Shown: piece after piece, positions 14,897 to 24,272 of the stretch
Layout: each line of letters begins with the position of its first letter
Numbering within the stretch: the stretch's first letter is position 1
Notes under the pieces: generated by a model
Told to the model about the DNA's origin: nothing
The model's input: the letters and a program-made list of their open reading frames with translations, nothing else
Databases searched by the model: none
Source of the DNA: Corynebacterium stercoris
Lineage (GTDB): Bacteria > Actinomycetota > Actinomycetes > Mycobacteriales > Mycobacteriaceae
Direction: 5' to 3'
NCBI RefSeq assembly: GCF_024160105.1
Contig: NZ_JAMFTQ010000004.1
Location: forward strand, 1-64,000
Length of the DNA stretch: 64,000 bases
Position numbers and translations under genes: made by a program

Positions 14897-16846
14897 CTAG
14901 TACCCGTACTTCGACGGGAAGCCGCCCGGGGGTTTGCGCAGCTTGACGGCATCGTTGTGGATCCATTCGGAGGCGCGCGCGAGCTGGTCCGCGCTCAACC
15001 CTTTGCCGGGGCCGTGGATCACGGCGTTCCAATACGCCACCGTCTCGTCGTGGTAGTTGTGCCCGTGGGGGCTGGGCACCTCCTGCGACATCAACTGGTC
15101 CACTCCGACCTGCCAGAACGTCACCAGCGGCATCCAGCGCAGCGTCTGCAGCACGTCGAGCTTCTGCGCGTCCGGAGCCTTCTGCCCGCGGGAGCCGGGT
15201 TCTGTCAGCCAGTCCGGGGCCTTCCACAGCAGGCTCGGCTCCCACCACACCACGGGGTCGGAGGCGTGCTGCGCGAAGACGTAGCGCGGGCTTTCCCACT
15301 CGTTCGCGTAGGCATCGCCCTGGAAGTCGTGTTCGAGGTGGTCTGGGTGGGCGACGAAGCGGGCGTGGCGTCCGCCGTCGACAAGCGGGAGGCGCTCGGG
15401 GCTTCCCGCTTCCCGACGCCTGGTCAGCTCCCTGTGGTTCTTCGCAAACCCCGGCACGCCGGTGAACACGCCGCCCGAGGTGCCCTTCATGAACTCCTCG
15501 ACCGACTCGAACGCGTCGGACACGCCGTAGGCCCCGAGCGATTCGCCGCCGACGTACAACTTGGGGCGGGACGCTTCGTCGATACGCGAAAGCTCCTCCT
15601 GAATCGCGCGCGCGAGGATGCGGGAGGAGCGCACCGGGGACTCGTGGTCGGCGATGTAGGAGTACGCGGAGGGGAGGAAGGAGTACTGCATGGAGACGAC
15701 GGCGCAGTCGCCGCGGGTGACAAACTCCAGGCCAGAGGTGTGGAAATCGTTGACCCAGCCGGTGCCCGCGCCGGACATGATGGCGATGTGGCTGCGTTCG
15801 AAGGCGCCGGTGCGGTGCATCTCGGAGATGGCTTCCTGCGCCATCGCCTCAAAATCCGGGGATTCGTTCTGCTCGAGGCCGTGGAGGCCGATGACGATGC
15901 GGATCGGCTCCATCGCCTCCTCGTCGCCGCCGAGGACGCGCTCGATCTGGGACTTGCGCGGGCCGCCGGCGACGGTGGCTCGGCCCTGGCGGCCCATGTC
16001 GCTCCAGTCGACGATCGAATCGGGGGAGCCGGAACGCTCCGGCTCCGTCGGCTGGTCGGCGCCGCGCATGAAGGCGCGGTCCAGCTCCGCGGCCTGGCGC
16101 GACGCGAGGGAGAGGAACTGTCGGATGACCAATCGGTCGGTGAACAGCAGGATGACACCGCCGCCGACCGCGATCGCCAGCGGCCAGGATGTCACCGGCG
16201 GCAGCTTCTTGCCGAAGACGCTGTTGATCGCGTCGACGAAGCTCTGGATGACTTCGCCGATGGCCAGCACCGCGCCGTAGCCGACGGTGCCGAGCGCGAG
16301 GCCGCCGAGGGTGTCCCAGACCGAGTACTCGCCCTCGACTTCGACGAGCTCCTCTTGGTGGTTGCGGCGCCACAGCGCGGTGCCGTACATGCCGAGCGTC
16401 ACGCCCGTCATGGCGAGGCGCGCCGGCCGCGGCAGCGGGCCGCTCGCGCGCTGCTTGCCGGGGCGGACCGCTTGCGCGACGGCCGTCGCCGCACCGTGGC
16501 CGATGCCCTGCAGGACGCCGACGTTCATGGCGGTGGCGAACCAGTTGTGGGGCAGCAACGACGGCGAGACCGCGCCCCACGTGGCCACCTCCGCGCCGAC
16601 CGCGCCTGCGCGGAAACTCTGGGGCAGCCGCTGCAGACCCTGCAGACGCAGGGCGGGGGAGAGGTCGGCGAATACCTGCAGGGCGGCGACCGGGGCGGCG
16701 AGGACACCGTCGCGGCTCACCGAGTACCGGCGCCGCGCGTTGCGCACCGAGTTCACGGTCTCCGGCACGACGTCGGACAACGGACCTGGCAGGCGGCGGA
16801 GGATGGAACGGGGGTTGAAGCTGCCGTCGACAAACATGACGCTCAT
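14897..16846 (-). CDS. membrane alpha/beta-hydrolase (Abhydrolase_9 family)
   Basis: A 649-residue protein. The N-terminal 240 residues hold several hydrophobic membrane segments (for example TWPLAIAVGGGVILLFTD-like stretches on the coding frame around residues 200-225). The C-terminal part is a hydrolase domain with the nucleophile elbow GGESLGAYG and an oxyanion-region IGLHGLEQNESP. This two-part architecture belongs to the actinobacterial Abhydrolase_9 family. The substrate is unknown; a lipid or cell-envelope ester is plausible from its membrane location. The ATG at 16846 (MSVMFVDG) is preferred over 16891, which would run into the divergent gene's promoter. Confidence 0.82.
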   Translation of the reverse strand: MSVMFVDGSFNPRSILRRLPGPLSDVVPETVNSVRNARRRYSVSRDGVLAAPVAALQVFADLSPALRLQGLQRLPQSFRAGAVGAEVATWGAVSPSLLPHNWFATAMNVGVLQGIGHGAATAVAQAVRPGKQRASGPLPRPARLAMTGVTLGMYGTALWRRNHQEELVEVEGEYSVWDTLGGLALGTVGYGAVLAIGEVIQSFVDAINSVFGKKLPPVTSWPLAIAVGGGVILLFTDRLVIRQFLSLASRQAAELDRAFMRGADQPTEPERSGSPDSIVDWSDMGRQGRATVAGGPRKSQIERVLGGDEEAMEPIRIVIGLHGLEQNESPDFEAMAQEAISEMHRTGAFERSHIAIMSGAGTGWVNDFHTSGLEFVTRGDCAVVSMQYSFLPSAYSYIADHESPVRSSRILARAIQEELSRIDEASRPKLYVGGESLGAYGVSDAFESVEEFMKGTSGGVFTGVPGFAKNHRELTRRREAGSPERLPLVDGGRHARFVAHPDHLEHDFQGDAYANEWESPRYVFAQHASDPVVWWEPSLLWKAPDWLTEPGSRGQKAPDAQKLDVLQTLRWMPLVTFWQVGVDQLMSQEVPSPHGHNYHDETVAYWNAVIHGPGKGLSADQLARASEWIHNDAVKLRKPPGGFPSKYGY

Positions 16847-16893
16847 TGTCCCAAAAATCGCGGCCGGGTGTGGGGCGCGATACCGTGGCACCC

Positions 16894-17631
16894 GTGACTG
16901 AGATTGTGGCGCACCGCGGATTCTCCGGCATGTACCCCGAACTCACCCAACGCGCGTTCGAAGCGGCGCTCGAGCTGCCCATTCACGGCATCGAATGCGA
17001 CGTGCGCCTCACCCGCGACGGGAAACTCGTGGTGTTCCACGACGCGACGGTGAACCGCGCCACCAACGGCCGCGGCCGCGTCGGCTGCATGGATTACGCG
17101 GAACTGCGCGAACTCAACGCGGGCACCGAGGACGATCCGCAGCGCATCATGCTGCTCGAGGAGCTGCTGGAACTGATGCAGGATTACCCCGGCAAGCACA
17201 TCTATATAGAGACGAAGCACCCCACGTTCTACGGCCCCGAGGTGGACGAGCAGACGCTGCGAGCGCTGCGCTACACCCACCTCTGGGACTCCGAATACGT
17301 GAACGTCATCTCCTTTTCCCACAAGGCTATTCGCTACTTCACCGAGTTCGCGCCGGAGCTGGAGACCTTCTACCTATTCCGCCTGCGGGAGAAGCAGTGG
17401 AATCCCGGCAACGCCATGCTCTCGCGCCCGTACGGCGTGGGCCCGGGGCTGACCCACCTGCAGGCACGGCCCTCCCTGCTGGGTTTCAAGGGTTTGAAGA
17501 CGTACACCTGGACCGTGAACACCCCGCGCCAGATGCAGTGGTGCCAAGATCACGGCGTGGATGTCATGGCCACCGACCTGCCAGATCTGGCGCTGCAGAC
17601 AATCGGTACGATTGCCAACCATGGCACCTAG
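16894..17631 (+). CDS. glycerophosphodiester phosphodiesterase
   Basis: A 245-residue cytoplasmic enzyme that hydrolyses glycerophosphodiesters to glycerol-3-phosphate and an alcohol. The GDPD catalytic residues are in place: His7 and Arg8 (AHRG), Glu34 and Asp36 (IECDVRLT) and His49 (VVFHD). No signal peptide. The GTG start at 16894 is supported by TACCGT at 16881-16886, 7 bases upstream, implying a leaderless mRNA. Its 3' end overlaps the DUF5926 start by 11 bases. Confidence 0.92.
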   Translation: MTEIVAHRGFSGMYPELTQRAFEAALELPIHGIECDVRLTRDGKLVVFHDATVNRATNGRGRVGCMDYAELRELNAGTEDDPQRIMLLEELLELMQDYPGKHIYIETKHPTFYGPEVDEQTLRALRYTHLWDSEYVNVISFSHKAIRYFTEFAPELETFYLFRLREKQWNPGNAMLSRPYGVGPGLTHLQARPSLLGFKGLKTYTWTVNTPRQMQWCQDHGVDVMATDLPDLALQTIGTIANHGT

Positions 17632-18544
17632 GAAACCGAAGAAGCAGAAGGCCAAGGACACGCTGCCGGAGGGTATGACCCGCCGCGAAGCCAAGCTCGC
17701 CGCCCGCGCCGCCGAGCGCGAGGCCCTGGCGAAGGATCCCCGCCCGTTCGGCGGGCTGGCCGCCGAGACCGACCTCATCGCACTGCAGGAGTTCGTCCCC
17801 TCCGCAGTGGCAACGGCCGAGGTCAACGGTACCCCGATCAACCTGGTCACCGTGCTTCCGGGCGCCGGCGCAGGCCTAGTCCGCGCCGAGAGCGAGGGCG
17901 GCGAGCGCTTCGTCGCGCTCCAGGTCGGCTCCCACTCGCAGAACCCCGGCCGCGACTTGGCGTACGCACTGAACTGGGCGCTTTCCGCCGAGCCGGGCAC
18001 GACGCTGGGCTCCACCGTCGCGGACGGCACGCAGCCGGAGCTTTCCACGCTTATCGACGCTTCCTCCGAGCTCACCATCACCGAGTACAACGACTTCTCG
18101 TGGTGGTTCCCCGAGGGCGCGCAAATTCCTGCCGAGGTGCGCCAGGCACTCGCCCGCGCCAACGACGCGGTTGTGCCTTCCTCGCAGGTCAAGGCCGACG
18201 TGCCAGGTTCTGTCTGGTGGGTTGATCCGGGCAACGGCAAGGCCCACATCCGCTGGGTGCGCCCGGAGGACAACGAGAACCAGATGCTCGCCGCCCTGGC
18301 CCGCATCGCCGCGCGCGGCGAGCTGCACCTGGGCGAGGGCTCGAAGTTTGCCGGCGCCTTCCGCACCCACGGTGTGGCCGTGCCGGTGTGGGACCTCGAC
18401 CCGACCGTGCCGGCCGAGTCCTACGCGGACGCGCTGGTGACGCTGAACAAGGCGATCGAGGAGGAGTACGCCTCCGACGCGCAGCTCACCGCCGACGAGC
18501 GCAAGCAGCTGGACAACATCAAGTCCCGCCAGGTGACTATATAA
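17621..18544 (+). CDS. DUF5926 family protein
   Basis: A 307-residue soluble actinobacterial protein starting MAPRKPKKQKAKDTLPEGMT, with a basic N-terminus, then RREAKLAARAAEREALAKDP. The rest is a mixed alpha/beta protein with no catalytic motif I can name. The family is conserved in corynebacteria and mycobacteria and has been mislabelled as SecA-like or topoisomerase-like because of its charged N-terminus; I see no basis for either. It is co-transcribed with the phosphodiesterase gene, overlapping it by 11 bases. Confidence 0.82.
   Translation: MAPRKPKKQKAKDTLPEGMTRREAKLAARAAEREALAKDPRPFGGLAAETDLIALQEFVPSAVATAEVNGTPINLVTVLPGAGAGLVRAESEGGERFVALQVGSHSQNPGRDLAYALNWALSAEPGTTLGSTVADGTQPELSTLIDASSELTITEYNDFSWWFPEGAQIPAEVRQALARANDAVVPSSQVKADVPGSVWWVDPGNGKAHIRWVRPEDNENQMLAALARIAARGELHLGEGSKFAGAFRTHGVAVPVWDLDPTVPAESYADALVTLNKAIEEEYASDAQLTADERKQLDNIKSRQVTI
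18049..18059 (+). repeat. copy of the GCTTATCGACG word
   Basis: Exact copy on the coding strand of the DUF5926 gene, read as Leu-Ile-Asp. Confidence 0.8.
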
Positions 18545-18707
18545 GTCCGTCAGCGATTTCTTCCGCGAGTTCGGCCTCGAGCTCGGCCCTGTCGAAACCG
18601 AGCATCTCGATTGCGTCAACGAGTTCGATGCGCGCGCCACTGTCTGTTGCGAAGCGCGCCGCCACCAGGGTGGCATCGAGCAGATCTTCCGAGGTTTGCG
18701 CGTGCAT
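18537..18707 (-). CDS. small acidic helical protein, 56 residues
   Basis: Begins MHAQTSEDLLDATLVAAR and ends LAEEIADGLI, with a strongly acidic, amphipathic helical composition. It starts 10 bases after the hutI stop in the same direction, with GAGG just before the ATG. Its end overlaps the 3' end of the DUF5926 gene by 8 bases on the other strand. The reading frame looks protein-like, but it is short and I know no family. It may be the last gene of the hut operon or chance. Confidence 0.5.
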   Translation of the reverse strand: MHAQTSEDLLDATLVAARFATDSGARIELVDAIEMLGFDRAELEAELAEEIADGLI

Positions 18708-18717
18708 GCCTCGAAAC

Positions 18718-19908
18718 CTACCCGTGCACTTTCTCGCCGGCGACCCAGGTCTGCCAGGTAATCGGCATACCGGGGCGGTAGGCGAGGTTGATCGCGTTCT
18801 CCGCGTCTAGAACGTGCAGGTCTGCTGCCGCGCCGGGCACGATGGTGCCCTTGGCAGGACGGCCCTGGGGATCCTTGCCGCCGCCCGCATCGTGCCGTCG
18901 TAAAGCAAAAGCTCCGCCTGCGGTCGCGGCCTCGATCGCCTCGTCGAGCGTGAGGTACTGCTGCAGCACCGCGGTGGTGACGCAGAAGTTCATGGAGCTG
19001 GTGAAACTCGTGCCCGGGTTCAGGTTCGAGGCGATCGCGATGCGCGCGCCAGCATCCACCAGGCGCCGCGCCGGGGCGAGGTCCTCGCGGGTGGACAGGT
19101 CGCAGGCGGGCAGCAGCGTGGCGACGGTATCGGAGCCGGCCAGCAACGCCACATCCTCATCCGTGATGTAGTTGACGTGGTCGACGCTGGCCGCGCCCAT
19201 CTCCACCGCGAGCGCCACGCCAGGGCCCTCGCCGAGCTGGTTGCCGTGGACGCGCACGCCCAAACCAGCGGCCTTGCCCGCTTCGAGGACGCGGCGGGAC
19301 TGCTCCTCGTTGAAGGCGCCGCGCTCGCAGAACACGTCGATCCACTGCGCGTGGTCCTTGACCGCGTCCAGCATCGGGCCGACCACCAGCTCGACGTACT
19401 CCTCGGCATCCGCGCCGGGCGGCACCAGGTGGGCACCGAGGAACGTCACCTCATCCGCGTGGCGAGCGGCGACGCGCGCCGCTTCCGCCTCGGATTCGAC
19501 GTTGAGGCCGTAGCCCGTCTTCGTTTCGAAGCACGTCGTACCGCCGGCGTGGCCAGCTGCGATGCGCTCGCGCACCAGCTGGTCCAAGCGCTCCTCGCCA
19601 GCGGAGCGGGTGGCCTCCATGGTCACCGCGATGCCGCCGGCGGCGTAGGATTCACCCGCCATGCGCGCCTCGAATTCTTCCGCGCGGTTACCGTCGAACA
19701 CCATGTGCGTGTGGCTATCCACCCAGCCGGGCAAAACCGCGCGCCCGCCCAGATCGACCACCTCATCCACTTCCGCGTCCGACGGCCTGTCGGCGGCGGG
19801 ACCGAGGGAGTGGATAACGGGACCGTCGATAAGCAAGAAAGCGTCCTTGATGGTGCCTTGCTCCGAAACGGTGCGGAGTTCGCTGATGCCGGTGAACAGG
19901 GTGCGCAT
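18718..19908 (-). CDS. hutI: imidazolonepropionase
   Basis: A 396-residue amidohydrolase that opens 4-imidazolone-5-propionate to N-formimino-L-glutamate, the third step of histidine breakdown. The metal-binding motif is WVDSHTHMVFDGNR near residue 61, followed by LGAHLVPPGADAEEYV and the conserved VRVHGNQLGEGPG and SVDHVNYITDED segments. A GAAAGGA ribosome binding site precedes the ATG. It follows hutU by 25 bases and is probably co-transcribed with it. Confidence 0.95.
   Translation of the reverse strand: MRTLFTGISELRTVSEQGTIKDAFLLIDGPVIHSLGPAADRPSDAEVDEVVDLGGRAVLPGWVDSHTHMVFDGNRAEEFEARMAGESYAAGGIAVTMEATRSAGEERLDQLVRERIAAGHAGGTTCFETKTGYGLNVESEAEAARVAARHADEVTFLGAHLVPPGADAEEYVELVVGPMLDAVKDHAQWIDVFCERGAFNEEQSRRVLEAGKAAGLGVRVHGNQLGEGPGVALAVEMGAASVDHVNYITDEDVALLAGSDTVATLLPACDLSTREDLAPARRLVDAGARIAIASNLNPGTSFTSSMNFCVTTAVLQQYLTLDEAIEAATAGGAFALRRHDAGGGKDPQGRPAKGTIVPGAAADLHVLDAENAINLAYRPGMPITWQTWVAGEKVHG
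18896..18906 (-). repeat. GCTTTACGACG variant of the recurrent word
   Basis: Degenerate copy of GCTTNNCGACG on the coding strand of hutI. Confidence 0.5.
19824..19834 (-). repeat. copy of the GCTTATCGACG word
   Basis: Exact copy on the coding strand of hutI, read as Leu-Ile-Asp. Confidence 0.8.
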
Positions 19909-19933
19909 GGCGTCCTTTCTAGCGCGGATTGGG

Positions 19934-21625
19934 TTAGTCGCGGGCGGTGAACGGCATTGGAATGCGCACGCCGCGCTCCTCAGCCACCTCGTTGGCGCGG
20001 GTGTAGCCGGCGTCGACGTGGCGGATCACGCCCATGCCCGGGTCGTTGGTCAGCACCGCGCGGAGCTTCGCCTCGGCGATCTCGGTGCCGTCGGCCACGG
20101 TGACCTGGCCGGTGTGGATGGAGCGGCCCATGCCCACGCCGCCGCCGTGGTGGATGGACACCCAGGTGGCACCGCCGGCGACGGCGGTCATGGCGTTGAG
20201 CAGCGGCCAGTCCGCCACAGCGTCGGTGCCGTCCAGCATGGACTCGGTCTCGCGGTACGGGGAAGCGACGGAGCCCGAATCGAGGTGGTCGCGGCCAATC
20301 ACGATCGGGGCCTTCACCTTGCCCTCGCGGACGAGGTCGTTGAAGATCACGCCGGCCTTGGCGCGCTCGCCGTAGCCCAGCCAGCAGATGCGGGCCGGCA
20401 GGCCCTCGAACTCCACGTACTCCTCCGCGGCGTCGAGCCAGCGGTGCAGGTGCTCGTTGTCCGGGAACGCCTCCTTGATGGCCTGGTCGGTGACCTTGAT
20501 GTCCTCCGGGTCGCCGGAGAGCGCCACCCAGCGGAACGGGCCGAGGCCCTCGCAGAACAGCGGGCGGATGTAGGCCGGCACGAAGCCCGGGAACTCGAAG
20601 GCGCGGCCGTAACCGGCCTTGCGGGCCTCGTCGCGGATGGAGTTTCCGTAGTCGAAGACCTCGGCGCCCTCGTCCTGGAACTCCACCATCGCCTGCACCT
20701 GCGCGGCCATGGACTCGCGCGCCTTCTTGGTGAAGGTGACCGGGTCGGCGGCGGCCTCGGTGTGCCACTCGGCCACGGTGTGCTCGGTGGGCAGGTAGGA
20801 CAGCGGGTCGTGGGCGGAGGTCTGGTCGGTGACAATGTCCACCGTCAGCTCGCCGGCGCGGTGGCGGCGCAGCATCTCCGGGAACACCTCGGCCGCGTTG
20901 CCCACCAGGCCCACGGACAGGGCGCGCTTCTCCTCCTTCGCCTCAGTGACCAGCGTGATTGCCTCCTCGAGGTCGGTGGTGACTTCGTCGAGGTAGCGCT
21001 TGGCCTGGCGGCGCTTCAGACGGGACTCGTCCACGTCCACGATCAGGCAGGCGCCGCCGTTGAGGGTGACGGACAGCGGCTGGGCGCCGCCCATGCCGCC
21101 GCAACCGCCGGTGAGCGTCAGGGTGCCGGCGAGGGTCCCGTCGAAGCGCTTGCGCGCAACCGCCGCGAAGGTCTCGAAGGTGCCCTGCAGGATGCCCTGG
21201 GTGGCGATGTAGATCCAGGAACCGGCCGTCATCTGGCCGTACATCATGAGGCCCTCATCCTCGAGCTCGCGGAAGTGCTCCCAGTTGGCCCAGTCGCCCA
21301 CCAGGTTGGAGTTGGCGATGAGCACGCGCGGGGCCCACTCGTTGGTCTTCCACACGCCGACCGGCTTACCGGACTGCACGAGCAGCGTTTCGTCCTTCTC
21401 CAGGTCGCGCAGCGTGTCGCAGATCGCGTCAAAGGCCTCCCAGCTGCGGGCGGCGCGGCCGGTGCCTCCGTACACCACCAGGTCGTCGGGGCGCTCTGCC
21501 ACCTCCGGGTCGAGGTTGTTCTGCAGCATGCGCAGCGGTGCTTCCGTCTGCCAAGACTTCGCGGTCAGCTCAGCGCCGCGCGGGGCGCGCACCTCGCGCG
21601 CGCCCTCGGACCAGTTCTTCGCCAT
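19934..21625 (-). CDS. hutU: urocanate hydratase (urocanase)
   Basis: A 563-residue enzyme converting urocanate to imidazolonepropionate, the second step of histidine use. The tightly bound NAD site is visible as [20 protein letters not shown]. Other family blocks are [14 protein letters not shown] near the N-terminus and [17 protein letters not shown] near the C-terminus. A GAAAGGGG ribosome binding site precedes the start. A 167-bp spacer with a candidate HutR operator separates it from hutH, so hutU-hutI probably has its own promoter. Confidence 0.97.
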   Translation of the reverse strand: MAKNWSEGAREVRAPRGAELTAKSWQTEAPLRMLQNNLDPEVAERPDDLVVYGGTGRAARSWEAFDAICDTLRDLEKDETLLVQSGKPVGVWKTNEWAPRVLIANSNLVGDWANWEHFRELEDEGLMMYGQMTAGSWIYIATQGILQGTFETFAAVARKRFDGTLAGTLTLTGGCGGMGGAQPLSVTLNGGACLIVDVDESRLKRRQAKRYLDEVTTDLEEAITLVTEAKEEKRALSVGLVGNAAEVFPEMLRRHRAGELTVDIVTDQTSAHDPLSYLPTEHTVAEWHTEAAADPVTFTKKARESMAAQVQAMVEFQDEGAEVFDYGNSIRDEARKAGYGRAFEFPGFVPAYIRPLFCEGLGPFRWVALSGDPEDIKVTDQAIKEAFPDNEHLHRWLDAAEEYVEFEGLPARICWLGYGERAKAGVIFNDLVREGKVKAPIVIGRDHLDSGSVASPYRETESMLDGTDAVADWPLLNAMTAVAGGATWVSIHHGGGVGMGRSIHTGQVTVADGTEIAEAKLRAVLTNDPGMGVIRHVDAGYTRANEVAEERGVRIPMPFTARD

Positions 21626-21762
21626 CGGTGTGGGCCCCTTTCAACGTGTGTTGGTTGCGTGGTGTGTGCAGCGGGCCGGTCAAACCGGGGCTGTCCCCGC
21701 CGCGTTGGATGCAGGCTACCTGCGCAGCGCTTGCCTTCACCACGGCATCGTGCTGGAACGTG

Positions 21763-21776
21763 TCTCGGATTTGAGA
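21763..21776. promoter_or_regulatory. candidate HutR operator before hutU
   Basis: TCTCGGATTTGAGA, a 14-bp imperfect palindrome extended to GTCTC...GAGAC (21762-21777). Eleven of 14 bases agree with a second site before the YjiH-type gene (26715-26728). Eleven of 14 also agree with the HutR motif TCTGwwATwCCAGA that I recall from corynebacterial work. It lies in the hutH-hutU spacer. Confidence 0.6.
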
Positions 21777-21792
21777 CGTCGCTCGCGGCGCA

Positions 21793-23352
21793 TCAACGCA
21801 GCGTGCCGACGACCGCTTCCACCGCCGCCACGTACGTCCCGTCCTGCACCAACGCGACGGAATCGGCGATCTCCGGGGCGAGGAAGCGGTCTGTGGCCGG
21901 GCCGGCAACGCGCTGGCGCAGGGCCGCGATTGCCGCGCCAGTGCCGGGTGCGGTCTCGCCTTCGCGCATGTCCAGCGCTCGGGCCGCGGTGAGGATCTCC
22001 ACCGCCAGGACGCGCTGGAGACCGTCGACGCTGCGGCGCAGCTTGCGGCCCGCCGCCCAGCCCATGGAGACGTGGTCCTCCTGCATCGCGGAGCTCGGGA
22101 TCGAATCCGCCGACGCGGGCATCGCGTTGCGCTTCAGCTCGGACACGATGCCAGCCTGCGTGTACTGCGCGATCATGTGACCGGAGTCCACGCCCGGATC
22201 GTCCGCGAGGAACGCGTTCAGACCGCGGTTGCGGGCGGTATCCAGGAAGCGGTCGGTGCGGCGCTCGCTAATCGACGCAAGATCAGCCGCCACCACGGCC
22301 AAAAAGTCCAGCACGTAGGCCACCGGCGCGCCGTGGAAGTTGCCGTTGGATGTCACGCGGCCGTCCTTGGCTACCACCGGGTTATCCACCGCGGAGGCGA
22401 GCTCGCGGCCGGCCACCAGCTCGGCGTGCGCGACGGTGTCGCGGAAACCGCCCGCGACCTGCGGCGCGCAGCGCACCGAGTAGGCGTCTTGCACCTGCTT
22501 GGACTTGAACTCCTCGACGGCCGCGTCGAGGATCTGGGAGCCGGCGGCGACGGCGCGGATGTTCGCCGCCGCGTCGGCCTGGCCCGGGTGCGGGCGCAGC
22601 TCCTGCAAGTCCGCATCGAACACGGTGAGGGTGCCCTTGAGGCCCTCCACGGTCATGGCGGTGGCAATGTCGGCGACCTTTGCGGCATCCTTCAAGTCCG
22701 TAATAGCCAGGCACAGCATGCCGAGCATCCCGTCGGTGCCGTTGATCAGCGCCAACCCTTCCTTCTCCCGCAGCACGAGGGGTGCAATCCCGGCGTCGGC
22801 AAGCGCCTGCTCCGAAGGCACGATCGCCCCGCCGCGGACGCGGCACTCGCCCTCCCCGAGGAGCGTGAGCGCGCAGTGGGCGAGCGGCGCGAGGTCGCCC
22901 GAGCAGCCGAGCGAGCCGTACTCGTAGACCACCGGGGTGATACCGGCGTTGAGGACGGCGGCGTACGTTTCGGCGACGACCGGGCGTACGCCAGTGCGGC
23001 CGGTGCACAGGGTGGACAGTCGCAGGAGCATGAGCGCGCGGATGACCTCTTCCTCCACCTCCGTGCCGGAGCCCGCGGCGTGGGAGCGCACGAGGGAAAC
23101 CTGCAGCTGGGCGCGCAGATCCTCCGGGATGTGTCGGCGGGCGAGCGCGCCGAAGCCGGTGGAGATGCCGTACACGGGGGTCGGATCGCTGGCGAGTTCC
23201 TCGACGCGCGTGCGGGTCGCGGCGATGGCCTCGATCGCCTCCGGATCGATAGCCACCTGCGCACCGTGGCGCGCAACGGCGACAACATCTTCGATGCGCA
23301 GCGCACCAATGCCGACGGTGACGGTGGAGGGGGAAGCGGAGTGGGCGGTCAT
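21793..23352 (-). CDS. hutH: histidine ammonia-lyase
   Basis: A 519-residue enzyme releasing ammonia from histidine to give urocanate. The MIO prosthetic group is normally made from Ala-Ser-Gly; here the triad is Cys150-Ser151-Gly152 (YGSLGCSGDLAPLAH). The other active-site regions are intact: YGISTGFGAL with the catalytic Tyr, and QEDHVSMGW. The length is normal. The ribosome binding site is GAAAGGA. A TAGGAT -10-like hexamer lies on the minus strand near 23435. It is the first gene of the minus-strand hut block and follows hutR. Confidence 0.95.
   Translation of the reverse strand: MTAHSASPSTVTVGIGALRIEDVVAVARHGAQVAIDPEAIEAIAATRTRVEELASDPTPVYGISTGFGALARRHIPEDLRAQLQVSLVRSHAAGSGTEVEEEVIRALMLLRLSTLCTGRTGVRPVVAETYAAVLNAGITPVVYEYGSLGCSGDLAPLAHCALTLLGEGECRVRGGAIVPSEQALADAGIAPLVLREKEGLALINGTDGMLGMLCLAITDLKDAAKVADIATAMTVEGLKGTLTVFDADLQELRPHPGQADAAANIRAVAAGSQILDAAVEEFKSKQVQDAYSVRCAPQVAGGFRDTVAHAELVAGRELASAVDNPVVAKDGRVTSNGNFHGAPVAYVLDFLAVVAADLASISERRTDRFLDTARNRGLNAFLADDPGVDSGHMIAQYTQAGIVSELKRNAMPASADSIPSSAMQEDHVSMGWAAGRKLRRSVDGLQRVLAVEILTAARALDMREGETAPGTGAAIAALRQRVAGPATDRFLAPEIADSVALVQDGTYVAAVEAVVGTLR
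22795..22805 (-). repeat. GCTTGCCGACG variant of the recurrent word
   Basis: Degenerate copy of GCTTNNCGACG on the coding strand of hutH. Confidence 0.45.
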
Positions 23353-23473
23353 GGCTGTCCTTTCGTGGGTCGAGGTGCATCAAGGGTGCACAAGGCGAGC
23401 GACGCGCGACAGCCAAACGCGGTTCGGCAGCCATCCTAAAGCAGCCCGGCCGTCGCCTGCTAGGGGAGGGGAA

Positions 23474-24229
23474 TCAACGCTTGCCGAAGAATCGGTTGGC
23501 GATGTCGTTTGAGGTGGCTGACAAGGCATCAACGAGCGAAAGTTTGCGCTGCTCGGGCGCGCCCACCGGGAACGTGACGGCGAGCGCCGCGGCGGGGCGG
23601 CCCAGGTGGTCCACCACCGCGACAGCGACGGATTCCTGGCCGCGGCTGACTTCTTCGTACTCGCTGGCCCAGCCGCGCGCCCGCACCTCGGCGAGTGTGG
23701 CCTGCACGTCGCGGTAACGCAGCCTCTCCCCTGAAGAGTCGAACACGGCGCGCAGCTCCGCGTCCGGCAGGTGCGCCAGCATCGCGCGCCCGGATGCCGT
23801 GCGCAAGGCGGGCAGCCGCACCCCCACCTCGGTGACCAGGGAGACCGCGTGCGCCGCCCGCTGCTCGTCCAGGTACACAATCTCCGACCCCGCGAGGCGC
23901 GACAGGTGCGTCGACCCGCCCGCGAGCTGCGCGATCGACCCCATTGCCTTCGCCGCCATGCGCACCAGCGGCTGCTGTGTGGTGTACGCCTGCGCGATGC
24001 GGTAGGCGGCAAGCCCCAGGCCGTACGTGCTGGGCTTATCCAGGTGGACGACGAAGCCGGACTCCTCCAGCTCTTTGAGCAGGTGGTACGTGGTGGAGCG
24101 CGGCAGACCCAGCTCGCGCTGGATGCGCGCGGCCGAAAGCGGCGCGTCCGTGTTGGACAGCAGCGTGAGAATCCGCAGCACGTTGTGCGCCGCCGGGACC
24201 TGGGGCTTGCTCTCCGGGGAGTTGTTCAT
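23474..24229 (-). CDS. hutR: IclR-family regulator of histidine utilisation
   Basis: A 251-residue regulator. An N-terminal winged helix (about residues 14-75, LSAARIQRELGLPRSTTYHLLKEL) is followed by an IclR effector domain with the typical SHLSRLAGSEIVYLD-like and TASGRAMLA segments. Its position between hutG and hutH identifies it as HutR. The C. resistens orthologue is reported as an activator, as I recall. The start has TACTGT 5 bases upstream, so the mRNA is leaderless or nearly so. Confidence 0.9.
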   Translation of the reverse strand: MNNSPESKPQVPAAHNVLRILTLLSNTDAPLSAARIQRELGLPRSTTYHLLKELEESGFVVHLDKPSTYGLGLAAYRIAQAYTTQQPLVRMAAKAMGSIAQLAGGSTHLSRLAGSEIVYLDEQRAAHAVSLVTEVGVRLPALRTASGRAMLAHLPDAELRAVFDSSGERLRYRDVQATLAEVRARGWASEYEEVSRGQESVAVAVVDHLGRPAAALAVTFPVGAPEQRKLSLVDALSATSNDIANRFFGKR

Positions 24230-24234
24230 GGCTC

Positions 24235-24265
24235 ACAGTATGCCGGGTGGAAACGCGGTTAAGCT
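24235..24265. promoter_or_regulatory. divergent -10 elements of hutR and hutG
   Basis: On the minus strand TACTGT (24240-24235) lies 5 bases before the hutR ATG at 24229. On the + strand TAAGCT (24260-24265) lies 7 bases before the hutG ATG at 24273. No HutR-like palindrome is present in the 43-bp spacer. Confidence 0.5.
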
Positions 24266-24272
24266 GTGCGCC

